NCBI GenBank assembly: GCA_050693875.1
Contig: JBOGWP010000171.1
Span: forward strand, 1-13,447
Length of the DNA stretch: 13,447 bases
From: JBOGWP01 sp050693875
GTDB lineage: Bacteria; Actinomycetota; CADDZG01; JAHWKV01; JBOGWP01
Reading direction: 5' to 3'
Of this stretch, positions 7,148-13,447 are shown piece after piece. Every line of letters starts with the position of its first letter. Positions within the stretch are counted from its first letter, which is position 1. The notes below the pieces were generated by a model. It searched no databases, was not told where the DNA came from, and was given only the letters and a program-made list of their open reading frames with translations. The position numbers were made by a program, and so were the translations under genes.

Positions 7148-7176
7148 TTTGTACCGTGCAAAATAGAAAATGTCAA
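7148..7176 (-). promoter_or_regulatory. sigma70-type promoter of the sir-cysH-cysG operon
   Basis: On the minus strand a perfect -35 TTGACA (7176-7171) is followed after exactly 17 bp by TACAAA (7153-7148), a 4/6 match to the -10. It lies in the only AT-rich stretch of the 379-bp gap between sir and the glycosyltransferase. Transcription would begin near 7141. I see no clear plus-strand promoter in this gap for the glycosyltransferase. Confidence 0.7.
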
Positions 7177-7345
7177 GACGGGCCGGCGTTTCCCGACCCG
7201 GCCAGGGGGTAATCCGGAGGTGGGTCTGCGGGCACCTGCGGTGTGGACGCGCACCAAAGGCCGGCCGGGTGGTCGTGGTCCTCCACCAGTCTGGTCTGGT
7301 CGCAGCGCCGCTGCCCCGGCCACCGAGCGAAGGAGACAGATCGTC

Positions 7346-8390
7346 ATGAGGATTGCTGAGATCGCGCCCGCCTCGCTCACGGTCCCGCCGGAAGGGTACG
7401 GGGGAATCGAGCTCGTCGTGTCGTTGCTGTCGGATGGGCTCGTCGATCGTGGGCACGAGGTGACGCTGTTCGCGAGCGGCGGGAAGCAAGGCCGGGGTGG
7501 TCTCACCGCTCGAGGAGCCGCCCGGGACCGACGGGATCGAGCCGTTCCTCGAGGTCTCGCACGCCCTCGTCGCCTACGAGCAGGCCTCCGAGTTCGACAT
7601 CATCCACGACCACACCGGCATCGGGCCCGCCATCGGCGGCGTTCTGGACCAGGCCCCACCCGTGGTGCACACGCTGCACGGCCCCCTGGACGGATGCCGC
7701 CCGCCGCTACTACTTGCCGCTGCATCAGCGCGTGCGCCTGGTGGCGATCAGTGAGGCCCAGGGCCTCGAACCCAGACATCTCCTACGCCGGTCTCGTCTG
7801 CAACGGGATCGACCTCGACTCCTGCCCGTACCGGTCGGAGAAGGAGGACTTTCTGGCGTTCCTTGGGCGATCCAGCCCCGAGAAGGGCCCGGAGCTCGCC
7901 GTCGACATCGCGAAGAAGGCGGGGGATGCATCTGAAGCTCCTGGTCAAGATCGCGGAGCTGCCCGAGCGTGAGCACTGGGAGCAGGTCGTCTCCCCCCGC
8001 CTCACCGGCGACGAGGAGGTCATCGAGTCCGCACCGCACGACGTCAAGGTCGACATCCTCGGCCGCGCCGCCCTTGTGTTCCCCATCCAGTGTCACGAGC
8101 ACTTCGGGCTCGTGATGATCGAGTCGATGGCCTGCGGCACCCCGGTCATCGCGCGGCCTCAGGGTGCGTCGACCGAGGTAGTCCACGACGGCGTCACCGG
8201 CTTCGATGCCGACGAGGTCGAGGGGATGGCCCAACGCATCGACGACCTCGACCGCATCCACCCCGAGCTATGCCGCCGACGCGTGGCTGCGCCATTCTCC
8301 GCGGAGGCGATGTTGTCCGGCTACGAGCGGATCTTCGAGGCGGAGGCAGTCGCGGCCGAAGCCACCTCGCTTCGCCTCTCCGGGATCTGA
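7346..8390 (+). pseudogene. GT4-family glycosyltransferase, frameshifted
   Basis: The ATG at 7346 has AAGGAGA upstream (ten-base gap) and opens MRIAEIAPASLTVPPEGYGG, IELVVSLLSDGLVDRGHEVT, the classic start of GT-B retaining glycosyltransferases. The pieces that follow are in different frames: VVSPLEEPP...YEQASEFDIIHDHTG, then ARRYYLPLHQRVRLVAISEA, then YAGLVCNGIDL...DFLAFLGRSSPEKGPELAV, then the C-terminal block with EHFGLVMIESMACGTPVIA. That last block holds the E-x7-E donor-binding motif and EVVHDGVTGF, and ends at TGA 8388-8390. Shifts are needed near 7481-7489, 7688-7695, 7757-7768 and in the GGGGG run at 7921-7925. The full span equals about 348 residues, normal for the family. The enzyme would transfer a sugar from a nucleotide donor in the cytoplasm; the acceptor cannot be told. 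It pairs with the glycoside hydrolase gene 12 nt downstream. Confidence 0.85.
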
Positions 8391-8402
8391 GTCACCACGC
8401 AC

Positions 8403-10431
8403 GTGCGGCGCCCCAGCACCGCCGACCGCTCGGCCGCAGGGCGGGGGACCATGAACCTCGTCGAGGGATCCCTGTTCGTGATCTCCGACGGGGCCGGGGA
8501 CCTGCTCACGGGATCGATGCACGGGGTCTTCGACGACGACACGCGCTTCCTCTCGCAGCTCGAGGTGCTCACGGATGGCCAGCATCCGGAGCTGCTCACC
8601 GGCAAGGCGGTCGATCCCTCTTGCGCTCGGTTCGTCCTCCGGCTTCATGGGCGGGGCCGGGGGAGTCGCCGCTCACGATGGTGCGAACCCGCGTGCTCGA
8701 CGCGGGCCTCGAGGAGCGGCTCGAGCTCACCAACTTCGCACCCGAACCGGTCACGCTCACCATCGACGTCCGGCTGCGGGCCGACTTCGCAGACGTGTTC
8801 GATGTGCGCAGCGTCGAGCCCCACCGGGCCGCCGCTCCCCGGGTGCGCGTCCGCCCACGAGAGGGGGTCCTTCACATCATGAGGCCGAGGGAGGCTGGGG
8901 CCGCAGCACCGCCATCCGGTTCGACCCCTCCCCGACGAGATGTCCCCCGCCGGCGGGCGGTACACCATCACGCTCGAGCCCAGATCGATCTGGACGGCGA
9001 CGATCGCCGTCTCGTTGCACCCCTCACGAGCTCCGTCGAGGGCCCGGGCCAGCGGCGTCGCCTCGCTGAGCGAGCGGCGGGCCTCCTGGCTTCAGGCGTT
9101 TCCCACCCTGCACTCCACCTGGCGCGAGCTGGACCTCGTTTACCGTCAGGCCCTCACCGACCTCGCCTCGCTGGTGATCGTGGACGAGGCCGTCCCCGAC
9201 AACCTCGTCATCGGCGGCGGCCTGCCCTGGTTCATGACGCTCTTCGGGCGGCGACGCGCTGCTGACGGCCCTCATGCTCCTGCCATTCGACCGGACGATC
9301 GCACGCGGCGTCCTCCATACGCTGGCCCGCCATCAAGGGACGAAGGACGATCCGCCTCCGAGGAGCAGCCGGGCAAGATCCCGCACGAGCTCCGGGCCGG
9401 AACGGCCGGCCGCACACCGGGGACGCAGCGTCTACTACGGGACCATCGATGCAACGCCGCTGTTCGTGATCCTCGCCGGCGAGGCTCGCCGCTGGGGGCT
9501 TCCATGGCACGAAATAGAGGCCCTGAACCCAACCATTCGGGCGGCGGTCGGATGGATGCAGGAGGGCGCCGATGCCGACGGCGACGGCTATCTCGAGTAC
9601 GGAGAGAGCGCGCACGGATTGCGCAATCAGGGTTGGAAGGACTCGTGGAACGGCATACAGTACGCCGACGGCGGGTTGCCACGGGGGTCGATCGCGCTGG
9701 CCGAGGTGCAGGGATATGCCTACCGAGCCTGGCTCGAGTCAGCCATGCTCTTCGATGAGGCGGGTGAGCACGACGAGGCGGAGACATCCCGGGGCCGGGC
9801 GAATGCAATGGCCGAGCGTTTCCGTCGCGACTACTGGATGGAGGAGGCGGACTACCCGGCGACGGGCCTCGACGACGACAAGCGGCGGGTGGACTCCATC
9901 ACCTCCAACGCCGGCCACCTCCTGTGGAGCGGCATCCTCGCCCCCGAGCAGGAGAAGGCGGTTCCCCGGCGCCTGCTCGAGCCGGATCTGTTCTCCGGCT
10001 GGGGAATCCGGACGATGGCCGAGTCGAGCCGCGGATACAACCCAGTCTCGTACCACGCCGGAAGCGTCTGGCCTCACGACACGGCGATCGCGGTCGCCGG
10101 CCTCGCCCGCCTGGGGCTCCGCGACAAGGCGGTCCTGGTGACCACCGGTCTGCTCGATGCGGCAGCGCACTTTTCGTACCACCTCCCGGAGCTGTTTGCC
10201 GGGTTTGCGCGGGACAAGGTCGCCTTCCCGGTGAGGTATCCCGCGGCCTCGACTCCCCAGGCATGGTCCGCCGGGTCTGCCCTCCTACTGCTCTCGACGT
10301 TGCTCGGGATGCGACCGGAGGCGGGTGGGGTGGCTCTGGATCCGATCGTTCCCGTCGAGGGCCTGCCGCTGCGGCTCGAGGGCCTTGCGGTGGGGGAGGA
10401 GCAGATCTCCTTTCACCCCCCGCAGGGGTAG
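8403..10431 (+). pseudogene. glycogen-debranching-type glycoside hydrolase (amylo-alpha-1,6-glucosidase-like), N-terminal half frameshifted
   Basis: The start is probably GTG 8403 (ATG 8451 possible). MNLVEGSLFVISDGAGDLL and HGVFDDDTRFLSQLEVL match the N-terminal domain of bacterial debranching enzymes (the GDE_N_bis type). Next, in shifted frames, come RTRVLDAGLEERLELTNFAP, STAIRFDPSP, GGRYTITLEP, VYRQALTDLASLVI...GGLPWFMTLFG, DALLTALMLLPFDR and EEQPGKIPHEL. Shifts fall near 8630-8680, 8878-8900, 8928-8936, 9245-9252, 9348-9360 and 9400-9425. From SVYYGTIDATPLFVILAGEA onward (about 9425-10431) the (alpha/alpha)6-barrel catalytic domain is intact, with NQGWKDSWNGI (9624 on, carrying the conserved Asp) and SYHAGSVWPHDTAI. 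The substrate is uncertain: glycogen or maltodextrin branch points, or another alpha-glucoside, since this clan also includes glucosylglycerate and mannosylglycerate hydrolases. The intact tail could be mistaken for a separate shorter gene from 9274. Confidence 0.85.
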
Positions 10432-10444
10432 GCACCAGCCCGGA

Positions 10445-10469
10445 GCAGCGGCGGGCGGCTCCCCGCTGC
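10445..10469 (+). terminator. candidate hairpin terminator after the glycoside hydrolase gene
   Basis: A perfect 7-bp inverted repeat, GCAGCGG (10445-10451) and CCGCTGC (10463-10469), with an 11-nt loop, begins 14 nt after the stop codon. No U-run follows. A second, weaker stem (GCATC/GATGC, 10482-10500) lies between it and the ArsR promoter. Confidence 0.4.
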
Positions 10470-10512
10470 AGTATCGGTGCTGCATCACGATCGGCGATGC
10501 TCCATCCATCGC

Positions 10513-10542
10513 TTGACAGTTATATAGCCAGATGGTTATTTT
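10513..10542 (+). promoter_or_regulatory. promoter of the arsR-SRPBCC pair, apparently leaderless
   Basis: TTGACA (10513-10518), a perfect -35, is followed 18 bp later by TATTTT (10537-10542). Transcription would start at about 10549-10550, on or next to the arsR ATG. No SD is visible before that ATG, which fits a leaderless message. Confidence 0.55.
10524..10539 (+). promoter_or_regulatory. probable ArsR operator (imperfect palindrome)
   Basis: ATAGCCA-GA-TGGTTAT is an inverted repeat with 6 of 7 arm positions matching. It lies between the -35 and -10 elements and overlaps the -10. Similar AT-flanked palindromes are common ahead of ArsR genes. Binding here by the ArsR product would block its own promoter, giving autorepression. 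Confidence 0.5.
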
Positions 10543-10549
10543 CGTTCGC

Positions 10550-10915
10550 ATGAGCCAGGCTGCCTTCGAGGCACTCGCCGAACCAAACCGGCGGCGCATC
10601 CTCGGGCTGCTGCTCGACGCCGAACGGCCCGTCGGCGAGTTGGTCGAGGCGCTGGGGGTGAGCCAGCCCGCAGTGTCCAAGCACCTGCGCCTGCTGAGGG
10701 AGGTCGGGCTCGTGGACGCCCGGCCCGAGGCGCAACGCCGCGTGTACCGGGTTCGTCCCGAGCCGTTGCGCGACATCGACCTCTGGCTCGAGCCATATCG
10801 GCGGCTGTGGTCGGCGAGGCTCGACAGCCTCGAGCGTCACCTCGATTCCATGCCCGACGACGCCTCGCGAAAGGAGGCATCTCGTGACCGAGAACGTGAC
10901 CGACGTCGACGGTGA
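10550..10915 (+). CDS. ArsR/SmtB-family winged-helix repressor, metal-site-free type
   Basis: This 121-residue protein starts MSQAAFEALAEPNRRRILGL. It has the ArsR helix-turn-helix at about 27-50 (PVGELVEALGVSQPAVSKHL, then RLLREVGLV) and a wing, RRVYRV. The central DIDLWLEPYRRLWSARLDSL helix forms the dimer interface. There is no cysteine, so the usual metal-sensing sites are absent; this is the subgroup that travels with SRPBCC genes. The C-terminal tail is very basic (RDRERDRRRR). The ATG at 10550 is preferred over an upstream GTG/ATG-like frame start at 10532 because the upstream codons lie inside the promoter. The last 32 bases overlap the next gene, whose AGGAGG lies inside this reading frame. 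It probably represses its own operon. Confidence 0.92.
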   Translation: MSQAAFEALAEPNRRRILGLLLDAERPVGELVEALGVSQPAVSKHLRLLREVGLVDARPEAQRRVYRVRPEPLRDIDLWLEPYRRLWSARLDSLERHLDSMPDDASRKEASRDRERDRRRR

Positions 10916-11408
10916 GCTCCAGCAGGTAGGTGGCCGGTGGCGGCTTCGTTTCACCCGGCGGCTGGGGCATCCCCCAGAGAAAGTCTGGCGGGCGCTCACC
11001 GAGCCGGAGCATCTCGCGGCCTGGTTCCCGCAGGTGATCGAGGGGGAGCGGAATCCCGGAGCCCGGCTGCGCTTCGTGCACCGCGGCAGGGAGGCACCAC
11101 CCTTCGTCGGCGAGATGCTCGTCTACGATCGACCGCGGGTGTTGGCGTTTCGCTGGGGCGACGACACGCTTCGCTTCGAGCTGGCTCCCGAGGGGGCCGG
11201 CTGTGTGCTCACGCTGTTGGACACCTTCGATGAGCGGGGCAAGGCGGCACGCGACAGCGCCGGCTGGCACGAGTGCCTCGACCTCCTCGCCCATCACCTC
11301 GCGGGCGAGCGGCCGATCTGGCAACCGGGGGAGCGGTGGCAGCAGGTGCATCCGCTCTACGTGGAGCGTTTCGGGCCGGAGGCCGCAACGATCGGCCCTC
11401 CCGACTAG
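10884..11408 (+). CDS. SRPBCC / AHSA1-like (START-fold) domain protein
   Basis: The GTG start at 10884 has AAAGGAGG seven bases upstream and overlaps arsR by 32 nt, so the two are coupled. The 174-residue product has the AHSA1-type opening FTRRLGHPPEKVWRALTEPE, then HLAAWFPQV (43-51). It continues through the hydrophobic-cavity strands (FVGEMLVYDRPRVLAFRW, TLRFELAPEGAGCVLTLLDT) to the long final helix, GWHECLDLLAHHLAGE. The fold binds hydrophobic ligands or acts as a stress or resistance protein; the ligand is unknown. A gene pair of an ArsR repressor and an SRPBCC protein is a recurring arrangement in actinobacteria. The simplest reading is that the repressor controls this protein. There is no signal peptide or membrane segment, so it should be cytoplasmic. 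Confidence 0.9.
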   Translation: MTENVTDVDGELQQVGGRWRLRFTRRLGHPPEKVWRALTEPEHLAAWFPQVIEGERNPGARLRFVHRGREAPPFVGEMLVYDRPRVLAFRWGDDTLRFELAPEGAGCVLTLLDTFDERGKAARDSAGWHECLDLLAHHLAGERPIWQPGERWQQVHPLYVERFGPEAATIGPPD

Positions 11409-11415
11409 CCCCGCC

Positions 11416-11434
11416 GGCCTGGTGAGGTCAGGCC
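11416..11434. terminator. candidate bidirectional hairpin between convergent genes
   Basis: GGCCTG (11416-11421) and CAGGCC (11429-11434) form a perfect 6-bp stem with a 7-nt loop. It lies between the SRPBCC stop (11408) and the convergent glutaminase, and overlaps the glutaminase stop codon (11428-11430). There is no U-run on either side. Confidence 0.35.
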
Positions 11435-13242
11435 CAGAGGGCGCGGATCTCCTCGTTCGCGTCCCGGAGCCGCCGAGCCAACATCGTCGCCAGGTTCCGG
11501 TGGAGGGTCGCGACAAGACCCGGCACCCCGTTCTCGAGCCGCGCCAGGGCGTCTCGTGGGAGGACGTGACACACCGCGTCCTCTTCGACCGCGACGGTGG
11601 CGGAGCGCTCGCCGTCGTCGAAGATTGCCATCTCGCCGAAGCAACTACCCGGGCCAATCGTCGTGAGCCGCTGGGAGCGGCCGTCGACGTGGAGGCCCAC
11701 GCTCACTCGTCCCGCGATGACGAAGTAAATCGCGTCTGCGGCATCGCCCTCGGTGAACACGACCGCTCCCGCCGGGTACCATTCCCGCCGGCCCGCGGCG
11801 GATACTGCTTCGGCCGCCTCGGGGCTCAGCCCGCGCAGCAGCTCTTGTTCGGACAGCTCCGACGTGGCCGCGGCCTCCCGAAACCCGAGCCGGCCGAGGA
11901 TCTCGTCCTCGCACCATTCCAGCGCGGCATCGAGGGAGGCGAATCTGGTCCCCCCATCCGCCTCCAGCACCTCGGCAAAGAGGCCGACCCCGACAACCTG
12001 CGTGCTCCGGCGGGCCGCGGACTGCACGAGGGCATCGATCATGGGGAGGGCCCCGTCCTCGATCGAGGTCACGCGGTTCAGATCCAGCACGAGGTGCGTC
12101 GCGTCGCCGGCGTCACGTGCAACGATCCGGGTGAGCACCTCGGCGGAGCCGAAATGCAACGGGCCCTGGAGCTCGATCACCACCAGGTTGCGACCCGCCG
12201 CCCGCAGCGCGTCGATATGCTCGAGACAGCGCTGCTGCTTCGACCGAACCTGCGAGCCGTCGAAGACCCGGCGGACCACCGAAGGGGCCGAGGGCGCGTC
12301 GAAGACGTGGAGCCGGAACCGATAGGCGAGCCGCTCGCAAGCTCGGATGCCTCGCACGCTGTTGCCCCTCGCATCCAGCCTCGGCGAGAAGGAGGCGATC
12401 GCCATCACGCTCGGCAGCACCGCGACCACGCCTCCTGAGACACCGCTCTTGGCCGGCAGCCCGATCCGGTACAGCCATTCCCCGGCGTAGTCGTACATGC
12501 CGCAGGTCCCCATGACGCTCAAGACCCGAGCGACGTGCTCACTTGCGAGGGCGCGCTCGCCGGTGAGCGGGTTGACCCCCTGGTTGGCAAGCGTCGCCCC
12601 CATCAAGGCGAGGTCGCGCGCGTCGACCAGCACGGAGCACTGCCGAAAGTACGCCTCGAGGGCCCGGTCGACGTCCTCCCGAAGCATCCCGAAGGAACGC
12701 ATGAGGTAGGCGATGGCGCGGTTGCGATCCCCCGTGCGGGACTCGGACTCGAACACCGCCTCGTCGACCTCCACGGTCCGGCCGGCGTAGCGGCTCAGCC
12801 CGTCGAGCATTCGCCGCTCGCGCTCCTCGACGTCGGCCCCCCGGAGCAGGCTGGCCGTCACGATGGCACCGGCGTTCACCATCGGGTTGTACGGCCGCCC
12901 GCTGGTCTCGTCGACGGTGATGGAGTTGAAGGCGTCTCCCGTGGGCTCCACCCCGACCCGTTCCATGACGCCGTCCGCCCCCATGTCGTCGAGGGCCAGG
13001 CCGAACACGAAAGGCTTGGAGACCGACTGGATCGTGAACCGCTGGCCCGCGTCACCCACCTCGTAGCGGTGACCATCGACGGTCGTGGCCGCGATCGCGA
13101 ACCACTCGGGATCGGCCTTGGCGAGCGGCGGGATGTACGTGGCAAGCGATCCTGACCGGTCGCCGTGCAGCTCTCGATGAAGCGCGATGAGCTCGGCTTC
13201 CAACGGTAGCTCCCGAATCACGGGAGCGGGATCGGTGTTCAC
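11428..13242 (-). CDS. glsA: glutaminase fused to STAS and cyclic-nucleotide-binding domains
   Basis: Residues about 1-315 are a serine-type (beta-lactamase-fold) glutaminase: TYIPPLAKADP, then FTIQSVSKPF with the catalytic S73-x-x-K76, then PYNPMVNAGAI and LPAKSGVSGGVV. It hydrolyses glutamine to glutamate and ammonia in the cytoplasm. Residues about 352-449 are a STAS domain (LVLDLNRVTSIEDGALPMID, with T392/S393 where anti-sigma antagonists carry the phosphorylated residue). Residues about 470-590 are a CAP_ED-type cyclic-nucleotide-binding domain with the phosphate-binding cassette FGEMAIFDDGERSATV (E537, R546). Plain glutaminases are about 310 residues, so half of this 604-residue protein is regulatory. 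The GTG at 13242 is chosen because it places the N-terminus close to that of other glutaminases and downstream of a possible promoter. An ATG at 13314 would add 24 atypical residues. Confidence 0.93.
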   Translation of the reverse strand: MNTDPAPVIRELPLEAELIALHRELHGDRSGSLATYIPPLAKADPEWFAIAATTVDGHRYEVGDAGQRFTIQSVSKPFVFGLALDDMGADGVMERVGVEPTGDAFNSITVDETSGRPYNPMVNAGAIVTASLLRGADVEERERRMLDGLSRYAGRTVEVDEAVFESESRTGDRNRAIAYLMRSFGMLREDVDRALEAYFRQCSVLVDARDLALMGATLANQGVNPLTGERALASEHVARVLSVMGTCGMYDYAGEWLYRIGLPAKSGVSGGVVAVLPSVMAIASFSPRLDARGNSVRGIRACERLAYRFRLHVFDAPSAPSVVRRVFDGSQVRSKQQRCLEHIDALRAAGRNLVVIELQGPLHFGSAEVLTRIVARDAGDATHLVLDLNRVTSIEDGALPMIDALVQSAARRSTQVVGVGLFAEVLEADGGTRFASLDAALEWCEDEILGRLGFREAAATSELSEQELLRGLSPEAAEAVSAAGRREWYPAGAVVFTEGDAADAIYFVIAGRVSVGLHVDGRSQRLTTIGPGSCFGEMAIFDDGERSATVAVEEDAVCHVLPRDALARLENGVPGLVATLHRNLATMLARRLRDANEEIRALWA

Positions 13243-13304
13243 GCGACATTCCGCTTCGTGCGCACGGTTCCCCCCATAGCCGCCGAGCCCCCCAGGCCGG
13301 AGCG

Positions 13305-13333
13305 TTCGTACCATCCTGGGCGCTGCCGGTCAA
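13305..13333 (-). promoter_or_regulatory. weak candidate promoter for the glutaminase gene
   Basis: On the minus strand TTGACC (13333-13328) and TACGAA (13310-13305) are separated by 17 bp. Transcription would start near 13298, giving a leader of about 55 nt to the GTG at 13242 and excluding the ATG at 13314. The -10 match is poor. From 13334 to the window end I see no supported feature. Confidence 0.25.
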
Positions 13334-13447
13334 GGCAATCGGAGCGCCCGCAGGAAGGGCGGAAGGGTGCGGAAACATTTGAGGAACAAGGCCCACCCGG
13401 CGCGGTTGGTCGGCTACGCCCCGTTCGACTCGGCGACCTCTCTTCTA

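Noticed and set aside
7181..7203. GGCCGG/CCGGCC stem followed by T-rich sequence on the minus strand, terminator-like
   Set aside because: No minus-strand gene precedes it within reach, and the T-rich part is the promoter spacer of the sir operon.
5758..7212. Long plus-strand open frame opposite sulfite reductase
   Set aside because: It is antisense to a gene with full-length homology. GC-rich codon bias makes such frames common here.
7481..7925. Programmed ribosomal frameshifting in the glycosyltransferase
   Set aside because: Four shifts at unrelated sites without slippery-site or pseudoknot features point to indels, not recoding.
13380..13447. tRNA-Ser-like 5' end on the minus strand (GAGAGGTCGCCGAGT) and a GTTCGACTC T-loop-like string on the plus strand
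   Set aside because: Neither strand gives a matching acceptor stem, anticodon arm and T-arm at the correct spacing.
13414..13447. Tail of a minus-strand gene ending EVAESNGA at a TAG
   Set aside because: Only about ten codons are in the window and nothing supports them as coding.

Overview
The window looks like a chromosome segment of a high-GC Gram-positive bacterium, most likely an actinobacterium outside the well-studied genera. The GC content is high, most codons end in G or C, and the sulfite reductase and CysH resemble mycobacterial proteins closely. There are also GTG starts, SD-led genes and one apparently leaderless gene. No tRNA, rRNA, insertion sequence, phage integrase or CRISPR array was found. 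The taxonomic assignment is inference.

Left end (1-2870, minus strand). A 26-bp direct-repeat array (1-192) lies directly downstream of a three-gene minus-strand unit. That unit holds an unrecognised six-helix membrane protein (1215-2810), a very short frame-shifted reading frame (1012-1177), and a CHAP-type cell-wall hydrolase with peptidoglycan-binding repeats (211-1015). The hydrolase is recognisable only by switching frames about five times.

Sulfur assimilation (2951-7176, minus strand). A strong sigma70-like promoter (7148-7176) precedes a possible 46-codon leader ORF. It is followed by a tightly packed operon: ferredoxin-type sulfite reductase (sir/nirA), APS reductase (cysH, 4-bp overlap with sir), a 70-residue zinc-ribbon protein, and cysG, which makes the siroheme that sulfite reductase needs. 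Together these reduce APS to sulfide and supply the cofactor. ATP sulfurylase is not in the window.

Carbohydrate pair (7346-10431, plus strand). A GT4-family glycosyltransferase is followed 12 nt later by a glycogen-debranching-type glycoside hydrolase. The glycosyltransferase and the front half of the hydrolase carry about ten frameshifts. The hydrolase from about 9425 onward is intact.

Right end. An ArsR-family repressor and an SRPBCC/AHSA1 protein form an overlapping plus-strand pair (10550-11408), with a promoter and overlapping operator just upstream. Convergent to them is a minus-strand glutaminase (11428-13242) fused to a STAS domain and a cyclic-nucleotide-binding domain. The last 115 bases hold nothing I can support.

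The main uncertainty is whether the two clusters of frameshifts (about 211-1177 and 7480-9425) are real pseudogenes or indel errors in the assembly. The residues between shifts still match their families, and no in-frame stop is needed to explain the breaks, so assembly error or very recent decay are both possible.
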